A DNA stretch of 64,000 nucleotides from a virus: the IMG/VR virus record IMGVR_UViG_3300025646_000030, positions 1-64,000 of that record. The stretch is one strand, 5' to 3'. This document shows, piece after piece, positions 33,229-41,484 of the stretch (positions are counted from its first letter, which is position 1; the number at the start of each line of letters is the position of its first letter). The notes beneath the pieces are model-generated. The model did no database searches. It worked only from the letters and a program-made list of their open reading frames with translations, and was not told the origin of the DNA. Both the position numbers and the translations under genes were made by a program.

Positions 33229-33840
33229 TCAGGTGTCGGCGGAGTAGGTCATGCCGGGGATGTCAATCTCCAGCAGGGCCAGGCCGGCGGCCGAGGTTTC
33301 GGACAGCCAACGGGCGCCGGTGACGGCGATGGTGTTGGATGCCACTGCGGTCTTGCCGAAGCGACCGAGGAATGCACCGGCGGTGGTGCCGGAGTAATCC
33401 GCCTTGTAGAAGCGGACGGCATCACCGAGGGCGATGGCTTCGACGCTGTACACCCAGATGACGCCCTTGGAGACCACGTTGATGGTCTCTTTGTCGGGGT
33501 AGCCCACGCGGCCGTCGGAGTAGACGGGGGTGGGGTTGGGGGTGTAGCTGGAGCCGCCGCTCACGCCCTCGAGCACCAGGGAGCTGACGGCCATGCCCTG
33601 GATGTTGGTCACGCCAGTGGCGATCTCAACGGCAAGAGCGTCGTTGCTGGTGGGGCTGTTGTCGGTGGCGACCAGGACGCCATAAGGGATGGCGGCGCCG
33701 GATTGGTTGCGGTACGAACGGCAGACATAGGCCTGCAGGTCGGCCAGCATGCCCTCGTGGCCGGCAACCTCGCGCAGCGGGTAGCTGCCCTGGGCACCGG
33801 TCGGGTTGGCGACGGTGGTAGCGGTGAAAGTGACTGCCAT
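33229..33840 (-). CDS. Capsid decoration-like protein
   Basis: A 203-aa beta-rich protein, MAVTFTATTVANPTGAQGSY. It has AYVCRSYRNQSGAAIPYGVL and a middle strand region with GYPDKETINVVSKGVIWVY. Proteins of this pattern (DUF2190-like) lie next to the capsid gene and are cement or decoration proteins. AAGGAG precedes the ATG. Confidence 0.65.
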   Translation of the reverse strand: MAVTFTATTVANPTGAQGSYPLREVAGHEGMLADLQAYVCRSYRNQSGAAIPYGVLVATDNSPTSNDALAVEIATGVTNIQGMAVSSLVLEGVSGGSSYTPNPTPVYSDGRVGYPDKETINVVSKGVIWVYSVEAIALGDAVRFYKADYSGTTAGAFLGRFGKTAVASNTIAVTGARWLSETSAAGLALLEIDIPGMTYSADT

Positions 33841-33852
33841 GGAAGGAACTCC

Positions 33853-35115
33853 TTACTTGGTGGCGGTGAGGGGACGCTTCCAGGCTTCCGCCTGCTTGCT
33901 CCGGTAGGTCTCCGCCGGGGAAGCAGTACCGCGACCAGCACCTTTCAGTGCGTCGCGGAGGGAAGTGGTGCTGTCGGCGCGGTCCTCCTTGGTTTCGGGC
34001 TCATCGCCCTCCTCCTCCTCCTCGGATTCGTCCTCGTCCTCCTCGGTGTCAGCGCGGGCGGCCAGGATGCCGTCCACCACGCCTTGGATGTAGGAGGGCT
34101 CAGCGTCCTCGCGAGGGGCAGAACCGGTCAGGTTTTCGAAGGCCTGGACATAGAGGTCTTCGTTGTCCACGCCGTCGAACTTGAAGTCCTCGGCGAAGGC
34201 AGGTGCCAGCTTCTGCAGCGTGGCGAGACGAGCGGCGACGAGCTGGTCGAGCTCGGCGGTGTCAATGCGGTCGGAAGAGGAGCCGTTCTCGAGCTCGGTG
34301 ACACGCTCTTCGAGGGCGTCAGCACGACCTTCGGCTGCTTCCTTTTCGTAGGCCAGGTTGTCGATCTCTTCCTGCTGAGCGTCAAGCTTGGTGGCAAGCT
34401 CGTCGCGCTCAGCAGTTACAGACTTGAGCTGGCGCTCCACGTCCCGTGCGAAGGACTGGACCGCGCTAGCTGCTTCTGCGGGCAGATCGATCTCCAGGCC
34501 GTCGAGTTTGACGGTAGCCATTACGGGAGATGCAGGTGTACAGGGCTGGAGCGCCGGATCAAAGGAGACGGCATCAGCCGCATCCATGCGATCCATGAGC
34601 AGGCGAACCTCCGGGCCAGCCCGGCCGCGGGGGACGATCGCGATGTGATTCACCCGGATGTTGCGCTGAACGCCCTCGTAGGACTCGCCCTCGGGGGTGA
34701 TACCAGGAGTGGGGTCGAAATCGACCTTGTACCCGGCAGAGACTTCAGTGGCGTCTTTGCGTTTGATCTTCTCGATGGCGTCTTGGTCAGTAACGACCAG
34801 GGCGACTTCAACAAAACCGTCGTTGTACCGGACCTGGCTACCGGAGTAGCCGACCTGGAACTGCTTGGTGTTGGCTGAATCGAGAAGAACAGGTGGGTGA
34901 CCCCACGTTGCGGGCTTCATGCCGAACGTGGATAGCGATTCCGGGGAGCTCACCTCTTCAGGTGGACGATATTCCCGGACCTGGGAGCCATCCGCACGCT
35001 TGTAGAGCTGTGTGCCCGTGCGCGCCGCACGACACCAGACGCGGAGATAACCCTCGTCGGTGGTTTCGCTGCCCGTAATGGGCGCGAAATCGTAGCGAGA
35101 AACGGATGTTTCCAT
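33853..35115 (-). CDS. Prohead protease-scaffold fusion (DUF2213-type)
   Basis: A 420-aa protein. The N-terminal half fits the DUF2213 family: RYDFAPITGSETTDEGYLRV, GMKPATWGHPPVLLDSANTK, GYSGSQVRYNDGFVEVALVV, DATEVSAGYKVDFDPTPG and RVNHIAIVPRGRAGPEVRLL. In related phages this half acts as the capsid maturation protease. The C-terminal half has a coiled coil (ERDELATKLDAQQEEIDNLA) and an extreme acidic run (EEDEDESEEEEEGDEPETKE), which fits a fused scaffold. It is therefore also a candidate processor of the motif-bearing proteins encoded upstream. Confidence 0.8.
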   Translation of the reverse strand: METSVSRYDFAPITGSETTDEGYLRVWCRAARTGTQLYKRADGSQVREYRPPEEVSSPESLSTFGMKPATWGHPPVLLDSANTKQFQVGYSGSQVRYNDGFVEVALVVTDQDAIEKIKRKDATEVSAGYKVDFDPTPGITPEGESYEGVQRNIRVNHIAIVPRGRAGPEVRLLMDRMDAADAVSFDPALQPCTPASPVMATVKLDGLEIDLPAEAASAVQSFARDVERQLKSVTAERDELATKLDAQQEEIDNLAYEKEAAEGRADALEERVTELENGSSSDRIDTAELDQLVAARLATLQKLAPAFAEDFKFDGVDNEDLYVQAFENLTGSAPREDAEPSYIQGVVDGILAARADTEEDEDESEEEEEGDEPETKEDRADSTTSLRDALKGAGRGTASPAETYRSKQAEAWKRPLTATK

Positions 35116-35177
35116 GCCGACAGCTTAAGGCGTTTGGTTGCAAGCGATAGGCTGATTCGGATAGCGTATGGCCGAAC

Positions 35178-35393
35178 GTGGCGATCTATCGGCAGCTTGC
35201 ACTTTGCGAGCGTATTAGGCAACTAAGAATAAAGACTGGATACACTCAGTCTCAGGTAGCTGAAAAGCTTGCTATCAGTCAAGCGGCCTACTGTAGGCTT
35301 GAAAAAGGAGAGATTGAGTTCGCAGTATCAAAGCTGTTTGAGTTGGCAGATTTGTATGGGTTTCCGGCCTCGTTGTTGATCGAGGGGCTCTAG
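35178..35393 (+). CDS. XRE-family HTH regulator
   Basis: A 71-aa Cro/CI-type helix-turn-helix protein, starting with GTG and reading LRIKTGYTQSQVAEKLAIS then QAAYCRLEKGE. It is a single DNA-binding domain with no effector part. It is transcribed against the late operon, divergent from the protease gene with a 62-bp gap, and is more AT-rich than its neighbours. Its stop overlaps the stop of a leftward small gene by three bases. Such a small regulator could time late expression or be a horizontally gained moron. Confidence 0.8.
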   Translation: MAIYRQLALCERIRQLRIKTGYTQSQVAEKLAISQAAYCRLEKGEIEFAVSKLFELADLYGFPASLLIEGL

Positions 35394-35554
35394 GCGTTCA
35401 AGACCTCGGTGTGCCAAACGACGGCGCCTTCGGAAATGAGGCGTTTTCGGATGGCTTGGGTTTCGTGGACGGGGCAAAACAGCGTTTGCGCCCCGGCGTT
35501 GTTCCAGAACCAGATGCGGGTGTAGGCGTGCTCAGGGGTGCGGGCGGGCTTCAT
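35390..35554 (-). CDS. Small protein convergent with HTH gene
   Basis: A 54-aa protein, MKPARTPEHAYTRIWFWNNA, with AQTLFCPVHETQAIRKRLIS and ending VLNA. The start lies five bases after the upstream stop and the end overlaps the HTH gene tail. Codon use looks coding (third-position GC). No family recognised. Confidence 0.6.
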   Translation of the reverse strand: MKPARTPEHAYTRIWFWNNAGAQTLFCPVHETQAIRKRLISEGAVVWHTEVLNA

Positions 35555-35559
35555 GCGAC

Positions 35560-35847
35560 CTACGGGGCGAAGCCTTCAGCCCAGATCGAGTCGCGCTTCA
35601 GACGGGGTTGCTCGCCATGGCCGTTGCGAGCGCGGTTGGTGGAGGGATCTTCGAGGACGGTTTTTCCGGCCTCGGTGTGGGAAACGTCAGGGCCGCCTTT
35701 GCCGTCGATGCCACGTCTGCGGCGCTCGCGGTTGAGTTCAGCGCGGCGCTTGCGTTCCGAGGGGCGTCGGTTGATCTCCGCTTGGGCGCGTTGGCGCTTG
35801 GCCCGGGCCTCGGGATGGGAGCGGTAGTAGGCGGCGGTGGAGGTCAT
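35560..35847 (-). CDS. Basic conserved phage protein
   Basis: A 95-aa basic protein: AYYRSHPEARAKRQRAQAE, INRRPSERKRRAELNRERRR and DVSHTEAGKTVLEDPSTNRA. Similar small proteins occur in large phages of aquatic bacteria, with no known function that I can name. The end DSIWAEGFAP resembles the terminal tags DSVYADGF and DGMYAKGF of two larger proteins nearby, which suggests a shared sorting signal. Confidence 0.65.
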   Translation of the reverse strand: MTSTAAYYRSHPEARAKRQRAQAEINRRPSERKRRAELNRERRRRGIDGKGGPDVSHTEAGKTVLEDPSTNRARNGHGEQPRLKRDSIWAEGFAP

Positions 35848-35850
35848 GGG

Positions 35851-37353
35851 TCAGTCTTCCCACTCGTTGACAGTGAATGGGCGCTGTCCACGTCGGGTCG
35901 TGAGCGGGCGAGGCAGTGCAGTACCGAAGGGCTGTTGACGTTCGCGAGCAAGACGCGCATCGCGCTCGGGTTTGAGGGCGAGGAAGAGACGTGCGGGTTT
36001 GACACCTAGGCGGCGGGCTTCGCTCTTAATTGCAGTGGGGCGAAACTTGAGATCACGTTCAAACGCTGCACGGTCTGTTGAGCCTCGTTGAGCGGTCAAA
36101 ATCCGCCGCGTAAGCCCTGGAATTCGAGGTTGATCCAGACTGCGAACAAACCGTGAACGGGGCATGCGCCCCTCAGTCCAGAGCAGGTCGGCCTCGAGCG
36201 CGTCGTGGTACCGGTTGACCGCTACCTCGAATTTTTCCCAAGAACGACTGTAGTCACGAGCTTGTGTTTCGATATTATCAAGCACACCTTTGAAGCGGTT
36301 ATCTGTGAAGTCTCTTGCGTCTGCCTCGCTATACCCGACCATTGAAGGCAATCTACGTAGATCACTTAGTAAGTTTTCGACACCATCTCGGGAATGCACT
36401 GGGTGCCTGTAATCATCGATATCAGTAGAGTAACCAAAGTCAATAATGGCAACTTTGCGGCTACGCGGCTGCACCATGATGTTGCCGCTATGAATATCGC
36501 CATGTGCGAGACCCTCGGTGTGTAGTTTGCGGAACTCGCGGAGCATTTTGACTTTGACAATCGAAGGGGCGCTAGCTGCAGTGCCATAGGCGTCTGGGTG
36601 CACAGAGTCCAGGGTCTTGTAGCCCCTCATGTGAGAAAGGATCAGCGTCTGCGACCGCACGTCACCGTATTCGTCTGTGACAGCGTTCATGCCTAATGGT
36701 TGTGGGACGTTGACCCCTTTGCCGTGTGCTTTATCCAGGCGGTCATATTCCCAGCTGACGTCGTCATCGTCTCCGTTGCGGAATAGCTTGACGCCGTACT
36801 TCTCAGATGGATGGACGAAGTAGGTGCCGAATGCACCTTCCCCGGCTTGGCAACGCGGGTTGGGGATCGCCGCGTCAAACTTCGCCGGGGCTGTCAGCTT
36901 TCCCAGGCCATTGCCGCACTCCATGGCGCGACGACGCGCGTTGATCTTTTCCTGTACGTCCCACTTCTGCCCACCGGCGACGGCCTCATCGGCGATTTTC
37001 CGAGCCTGCTCAGGTGTGAGCTTTTGATTATTTCGGGCGCTATCAGGTCGTGCGCGCCGTTCTCCAACGGTTAGAGGGCGTTGCTTGTTGCGTATGTGTT
37101 TAGCCAAATAGGCACCTCCTGTTAGTACGCCTGCGGCAAGAGCCACTTTAGCTGCGGTTTGGAGGTTTGAGTTGGTAGAGGAACCCGCTTTTTTACTGCA
37201 TTTATGGTTCTTGGGAATAAACGACTCACCGCACGGCTTTCCCTTCCCGCCCTCGGGGGCGTCGATCCTTACCAGGCCGAGGACTTTCCCGGCGTCAGTC
37301 CGTCGCGGCGGCTCGTTTTGCCCGAGCACTTCCACTTCGCCCTGGAGAGGCAA
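35851..37353 (-). CDS. Membrane-anchored kinase-fold protein
   Basis: A 500-aa protein with a kinase fold. The N-terminus has the cysteine motif CGESFIPKNHKC (C41, C52) and a membrane-like helix (TAAKVALAAGVLTGGAYL, about 66-83). Kinase signatures follow: glycine loop GEGAFGTYFV (171-180), VKLF with K189, catalytic loop HGDIHSGNIMV (D286, N291) and metal-binding IDFG (D305). HGD rather than HRD places it near atypical or aminoglycoside-type kinases. All catalytic residues look present. Located between portal and protease with a shared family motif, it is a candidate virion-delivered kinase acting on host proteins. The ATG overlaps the upstream gene by 85 bp and is not certain. Confidence 0.75.
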   Translation of the reverse strand: MPLQGEVEVLGQNEPPRRTDAGKVLGLVRIDAPEGGKGKPCGESFIPKNHKCSKKAGSSTNSNLQTAAKVALAAGVLTGGAYLAKHIRNKQRPLTVGERRARPDSARNNQKLTPEQARKIADEAVAGGQKWDVQEKINARRRAMECGNGLGKLTAPAKFDAAIPNPRCQAGEGAFGTYFVHPSEKYGVKLFRNGDDDDVSWEYDRLDKAHGKGVNVPQPLGMNAVTDEYGDVRSQTLILSHMRGYKTLDSVHPDAYGTAASAPSIVKVKMLREFRKLHTEGLAHGDIHSGNIMVQPRSRKVAIIDFGYSTDIDDYRHPVHSRDGVENLLSDLRRLPSMVGYSEADARDFTDNRFKGVLDNIETQARDYSRSWEKFEVAVNRYHDALEADLLWTEGRMPRSRFVRSLDQPRIPGLTRRILTAQRGSTDRAAFERDLKFRPTAIKSEARRLGVKPARLFLALKPERDARLARERQQPFGTALPRPLTTRRGQRPFTVNEWED

Positions 37354-38252
37354 AGCGGAGTGTTGCGGTCCTTACCACCGCAGTCCTTGCCGTGGGACTT
37401 CATGTCACCGAAGCTACGAGCGCAGTACCGGTCGCCTTTGTCGGTGCCGGGTGCGATCTTGTAGCCCTTGGCGCCGTAGCGCACCTTGTTCTTGCGGCCG
37501 GTCTTGGGGTTGGTGACGGTCTTGCTGTACTTCTTGCCGTCCTCGGTGTCGCGGCGGGTGGGGGGTTGGAGCTGGACCGGGGCGTAGTGCTGGATGAAGT
37601 TGTCGGTGCGGCCGAAGCCGCGGGCCTTGCGGCGGCGCGGTTGACCGGTTCGGGGATCGATCGGGATGGCCTCGCGCTGCGGGGTGAGATCGCCAGCGGT
37701 CAGCTTGGGCTGGGTTCCCTGGGGTAGGCGGCGTTGATCAGGGGCGCGGTAACCGGGCTCGAACCGACGGCGGGCGGCCTCGGTGCGGAGGCGCAGCTCG
37801 CGCAGGGTCGTTTTCGCAGCCATGCCGGTGGCTTCACCGGCGGCGGCCATCGTGTTACCGATTTGCCCAAGGCGCCGAACTTCTTCCCGGGCGGTCTGGG
37901 CGATACGGCCCTCGGCGTTTTTCACAGCAGCTGCGGTGTTGGCCCGCATGCGCTGCGTTTTGGACTGACGCGGAGGTGCTGCCTTGAGCAGGGCGCGAGG
38001 TGACGATCCGGGAAGACGCGGTGCAGGCGAAGGACCCCGGAAGCCAGGCACCGAGCTCGAGGGGCGAGCGGTTCCTGAGCGACCCCGCTTGCTCAGCGCA
38101 GCGGCACCGAGAGCGAGGGCACCGGCGGTCAAACCAATACCAGTAGCGATGGCGACTTTGGTGGCAGGGCCTTTTGTACATTTTTCGCCCTCGGAGATAG
38201 CTCCTTTGCCGCACTTGAGGTCGAGGCGTAACGCACTCGGGGTCAGTGTCAT
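37269..38252 (-). CDS. Motif-bearing basic protein, DUF6321-like end
   Basis: A 327-aa protein starting MTLTPSALRLDLKCGKGAIS, with the paired cysteines C14 and C25 and a membrane-like helix (VAIATGIGLTAGALALGAA). The middle is Arg-rich. The C-terminus (YSKTVTNPKTGRKNKVRYG, KGYKIAPGTDKGDRYCARSF, then NTPLCLSRAKWKCSGK) matches, from memory, the DUF6321-type end found in many aquatic phages. Likely head-associated and nucleic-acid binding; the enzymatic role, if any, is unknown. The start overlaps the upstream gene by four bases. Confidence 0.7.
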   Translation of the reverse strand: MTLTPSALRLDLKCGKGAISEGEKCTKGPATKVAIATGIGLTAGALALGAAALSKRGRSGTARPSSSVPGFRGPSPAPRLPGSSPRALLKAAPPRQSKTQRMRANTAAAVKNAEGRIAQTAREEVRRLGQIGNTMAAAGEATGMAAKTTLRELRLRTEAARRRFEPGYRAPDQRRLPQGTQPKLTAGDLTPQREAIPIDPRTGQPRRRKARGFGRTDNFIQHYAPVQLQPPTRRDTEDGKKYSKTVTNPKTGRKNKVRYGAKGYKIAPGTDKGDRYCARSFGDMKSHGKDCGGKDRNTPLCLSRAKWKCSGKTSRRDGLTPGKSSAW

Positions 38253-39601
38253 AGCCCTAGTGCCTCCCAGTCGATGTCGAAACCATCGGCGTAGACGGAG
38301 TCGAGCTTGCCGCGTCGGCGCATAATCTCCTGGTATGCGGCGTTGATCTGCTGAGCCTTGCGAGGATCGCCGCCAGCGTCAGGGTGATTCTGGCGCATCA
38401 GCTGGAGCCACTTCTTCTTGATGTCGGCATCTGAGGCGGTCTCGGGTATATCGAGGTCTTTGAAAGGATTCTCGACGGCCTTGTTAGCCCCAACGTTGCG
38501 GCTGCCCTGACTGCCAGAAGCTGCGTTCTGCTTTGCACGTTGCTGTGCCTGCTCACGAGCTGCGTTCCACTGGCGTTTGTAGTTCTCGGCACCCATGACC
38601 CACTCAGCCTCTTTGGAGACCAGTTGGGTACGAGCACGGCGAGCTCCAATGAAGTTCCCCGCACCTAAATACATCAAAGTGCCGCCAGCCATAATGGCTC
38701 CGGCCTGCCTTTTCTTGGGTTCTTTGGCGTACTCGTTGGCTATTACACCGGCGCCTGCGATACCTAAGCCGGCGCCGGCAATTTCACCTGCGCGTGCGAT
38801 ACCACTGAGCTCCTGAAATACCTTCTTTCCCTGTGCAATTCCTTCATCTGGAGTCGCGCCTTTGCCCAGAGGTCTTGAAGCAATACGCTTTGCTGAACTA
38901 TATTTTGCAACGCCCAGCGCAAGTCCCCCGAGGGCGGCGGCACCGCCGACACCAAGAGCTACATTGCGAATGGTGTTGTTTTCTTTTGACTTGGCTTTAG
39001 TGGCAGGACCTTTGGTACATTTTTCGCCCTGGGAGATGGCGCCTTTGCCGCATTTGAGGTCTTGCCTTACTGCTTTAGGGGATAACGCTGAATCTGTGCG
39101 TCTCATAAATTTGTCAAAAGCATCTGGATCTTTAGCTAGCTCTCCTAACTCCTCGAAGGTCATAGCTCTACTTTTAAATGCGTCTTGAAACTTTTTGCTT
39201 TTGACTACGTCTCGTATGGCTGCGCGCTTTGCCTTGTCGGCTTGCATTGCATGAGCTACTTCTTGCGGATTTTCTCGTACCCGGCGCTGGGCAGATTCCA
39301 CGGCACGTTTACCTAAAGATTCAGCCTTGGCTCGGCGTGCTGCGATGGCAGCTGGATCGCGCGGGGGTGGCTTAGGAGGGGTCTTGGGGATATTCGGCAC
39401 AGTGCGCTCATCCCCACCTCGAGGCTTTCTCCCTCGGCGGCGCAGCGCAATAGCCCCTGCGGCTAAACCCAAGCCAAGAGCGATAGGTGCAACTTTCTCA
39501 ACAACCTCTTGAGCAGCGCCCTTAGTGCACTTTTCGCCCTTAGAAATTGCGCCTTTGCCGCATTTCAAGTCGTTCCTGACCGTACTCGGAGTAAGGGCCA
39601 T
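38249..39601 (-). CDS. Motif-bearing membrane protein with J domain
   Basis: A 450-aa protein with two copies of the cysteine motif, at residues 11-27 and 181-197 (DLKCGKGAISKGEKCTKG and DLKCGKGAISQGEKCTKG), each followed by a hydrophobic helix. A third hydrophobic region lies near 270-320. The C-terminus (about 377-430) is a J domain with NPFKDLDIPETASDADI and the HPD signature at 406-408 (MRQNHPDAGG). J domains recruit and stimulate Hsp70. The last residues DSVYADGFDIDWEALGL resemble the end of the next protein. A phage protein that would dock host DnaK at a membrane or in the virion is unusual. Confidence 0.75.
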   Translation of the reverse strand: MALTPSTVRNDLKCGKGAISKGEKCTKGAAQEVVEKVAPIALGLGLAAGAIALRRRGRKPRGGDERTVPNIPKTPPKPPPRDPAAIAARRAKAESLGKRAVESAQRRVRENPQEVAHAMQADKAKRAAIRDVVKSKKFQDAFKSRAMTFEELGELAKDPDAFDKFMRRTDSALSPKAVRQDLKCGKGAISQGEKCTKGPATKAKSKENNTIRNVALGVGGAAALGGLALGVAKYSSAKRIASRPLGKGATPDEGIAQGKKVFQELSGIARAGEIAGAGLGIAGAGVIANEYAKEPKKRQAGAIMAGGTLMYLGAGNFIGARRARTQLVSKEAEWVMGAENYKRQWNAAREQAQQRAKQNAASGSQGSRNVGANKAVENPFKDLDIPETASDADIKKKWLQLMRQNHPDAGGDPRKAQQINAAYQEIMRRRGKLDSVYADGFDIDWEALGL

Positions 39602-39604
39602 CGC

Positions 39605-40564
39605 TCACATCCCCAGTTGGGCGTAGTCGACTTTGAAGCCTTTTGCGTACATGCCGTCTTTGTAGCCGACGCTCTTGCGCCATTTCTTCTCTTTCTTCTC
39701 GTTAATCGCGTGTTGTTGAAGATCTGTGTTGCCAAAGGCGCCTACACGACGAGCGGCACCAAAGCCAGCTTGCGGACCGAACACCAGTGTAGAAGCAGCT
39801 ACAGATGCGACTTTACCTGCGGTACTACCTTTTTCGTTTTTACCGCCTGTCATCCCTGTTGCCAGAGTTTTGCCGATGTTGTAGCCAGAGGTCCACTTAA
39901 CCGTCTCTAGTGCGCCACGGCCAATACCTTTAGCGACTTGGCCTGCTTGAACAAGTGCGCTTGGACCTTGGGCTTTTTGTGATTTAACAGGGTCTAATTT
40001 ACCTGTTTTTTGATTAAACGATGAATACTCCATCAGCTTACCCGACTTGGACGTGCGAGCAGCTATTTGTTGAGCGGCACGAATTTTAGGGTCTACCTTT
40101 TGCGCTGGACCCTTCGTGCATTTCTCGCCTTGAGAAATGGCGCCCTTGCCACATTTAAGGTCAAGGCGCTCTGCAGCGTCCAGTCGGGCTCGGATGTAAG
40201 AGCGGCTACGTCCCTGGATGCCGAGATCGCAGGCAGCGAGGTATTCCTGCGGGGTCAAGGCGTCGTTGCGGTCCATCTTCTTGCCGCAGTTCCCATCGCA
40301 CTTGCCTTTGCCCTTGCGGCCGCCGCATCCGCAGCCTTCGCCGTCCATGGGCTTCTTGCCGTACATCCCGCCGTCCATCGGCTTCTTGCCGTACATGCCG
40401 CCGTCCATGGGGGCCTTGGTCTGCTTGGCCCCCTTTGCGGAGCGCTTGCGGTTGGTCTTGCCTTTTGGCATAGGCATTTCCTGATCGTCCTCGCCCTCGC
40501 GGATCTCGTCCGGGCCAGCCTCCATCTCCATTGGCGGGCGCTTTTTCATGGAAGAGGCAGGCAT
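39605..40564 (-). CDS. Motif-bearing Met/Lys-rich head-region protein
   Basis: A 319-aa protein with a low-complexity N-terminus containing the tandem unit KPMDGGMYGK and cysteine-rich CGCGGRKGKGKCDGNC. Then comes DLKCGKGAISQGEKCTKG (C138, C149). Unlike its relatives no strong helix follows immediately, but hydrophobic segments appear near 250-270. It ends DGMYAKGFKVDYAQLGM, similar to the end of the J-domain protein. No catalytic domain recognised. It follows the Mu-F-like head gene with a 38-bp gap. Confidence 0.65.
   Translation of the reverse strand: MPASSMKKRPPMEMEAGPDEIREGEDDQEMPMPKGKTNRKRSAKGAKQTKAPMDGGMYGKKPMDGGMYGKKPMDGEGCGCGGRKGKGKCDGNCGKKMDRNDALTPQEYLAACDLGIQGRSRSYIRARLDAAERLDLKCGKGAISQGEKCTKGPAQKVDPKIRAAQQIAARTSKSGKLMEYSSFNQKTGKLDPVKSQKAQGPSALVQAGQVAKGIGRGALETVKWTSGYNIGKTLATGMTGGKNEKGSTAGKVASVAASTLVFGPQAGFGAARRVGAFGNTDLQQHAINEKKEKKWRKSVGYKDGMYAKGFKVDYAQLGM
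40346..40415. repeat. Tandem repeat in motif-bearing protein gene
   Basis: A unit of about 30 bp (CTTCTTGCCGTACAT then CCGCCGTCCAT) is repeated twice with a partial third copy, encoding repeated PMDGGMYGKK. Copies differ at a few third positions, so the repeat is not a recent perfect duplication. Confidence 0.7.
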
Positions 40565-40602
40565 GACTACAAGGCGGGACGCCTACAAGCGATGTGCTCA
40601 GG

Positions 40603-41484
40603 TTACCGCTGTTGTGATACGGGAGTCGGGGCGATCTGCTCAAAAACCGCTGCGCGGTTTAGGGATACACCCGATGCACTCACACGAGCCTGCGCATCTC
40701 GGACTTCGTCGCGGTGCCGTTCTCGGGAGGCGGCGTAATCCGGGTCCATATTGGCGACTTCGGCATCCCACGGCGCGAGGTAACAGCGACAGCGCGGGTG
40801 CAGAGGAACACGAATATCTTGCCTACGATAAATGTGCCCTGCGCGAGGTACGCATAAAGGGCATGCTCTATCGTCAGCAGTGGCGTAATACATCACAAGC
40901 TCAATGCCCTGCGCTGCGTAGTACGTATTGGATGCATCGTTGTACGCACGAAGCGATTCGGTGCGCACGATCGCTTCAGCACGGGATTTCACCACGCTGA
41001 GGCGAGAGCGCAGGTCCTGGACCATGGCGTCAGTGGGTCGGCCTTCGGCAACACCTTGGGCGACGGTGAAGGCAGCGGTCTGGGCGAACTTCTCACCGTG
41101 TCTGCGTAGGTAGCCCTTGGCTTGGGCAGCAGCGGCGTAGGTCGCTTCGAGAGGGATGGAGACGTCAACGCGAGGCCCTGTCTTCACCTGACTGGTGAGC
41201 TCATCAGCGACGGTCAGGCCGTAGCGAGATGACGTGCCCGCGAGGTTGCGCAGGATGCGGTCATAGGCGTCCACCGCGTTGGGGTTGAACACTGGGATCA
41301 ACATGCGGAACTCCTGGAGCAGGACCAGGTTTCGGCTCACGGGGTCGGCGTAGCCGATCCGCATATGCACCCGAGCGCGGCGAACCAGGCGGTTGAAACT
41401 CGCGTCCAGTACGCGATTCAACATAGTGATGGTGCCGTTCTCAGAGGTGCGCAGCAGTGCGTTGTAGCGCTCAAGTAGGTTCAT
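40603..41484 (-). CDS. Mu F-like minor head protein
   Basis: A 293-aa protein of the Mu gpF / SPP1 gp7 type. The C-terminal half has AEAIVRTESLRAYNDASNTY, then DDRACPLCVPRAGHIYRRQD and VPLHPRCRCYLAPW, giving the conserved C..C, H..C pattern. Such proteins sit on the portal, enter the head in low copy and may be ejected. It follows the 1495-aa protein with a four-base overlap rather than the portal directly. Confidence 0.8.
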   Translation of the reverse strand: MNLLERYNALLRTSENGTITMLNRVLDASFNRLVRRARVHMRIGYADPVSRNLVLLQEFRMLIPVFNPNAVDAYDRILRNLAGTSSRYGLTVADELTSQVKTGPRVDVSIPLEATYAAAAQAKGYLRRHGEKFAQTAAFTVAQGVAEGRPTDAMVQDLRSRLSVVKSRAEAIVRTESLRAYNDASNTYYAAQGIELVMYYATADDRACPLCVPRAGHIYRRQDIRVPLHPRCRCYLAPWDAEVANMDPDYAASRERHRDEVRDAQARVSASGVSLNRAAVFEQIAPTPVSQQR

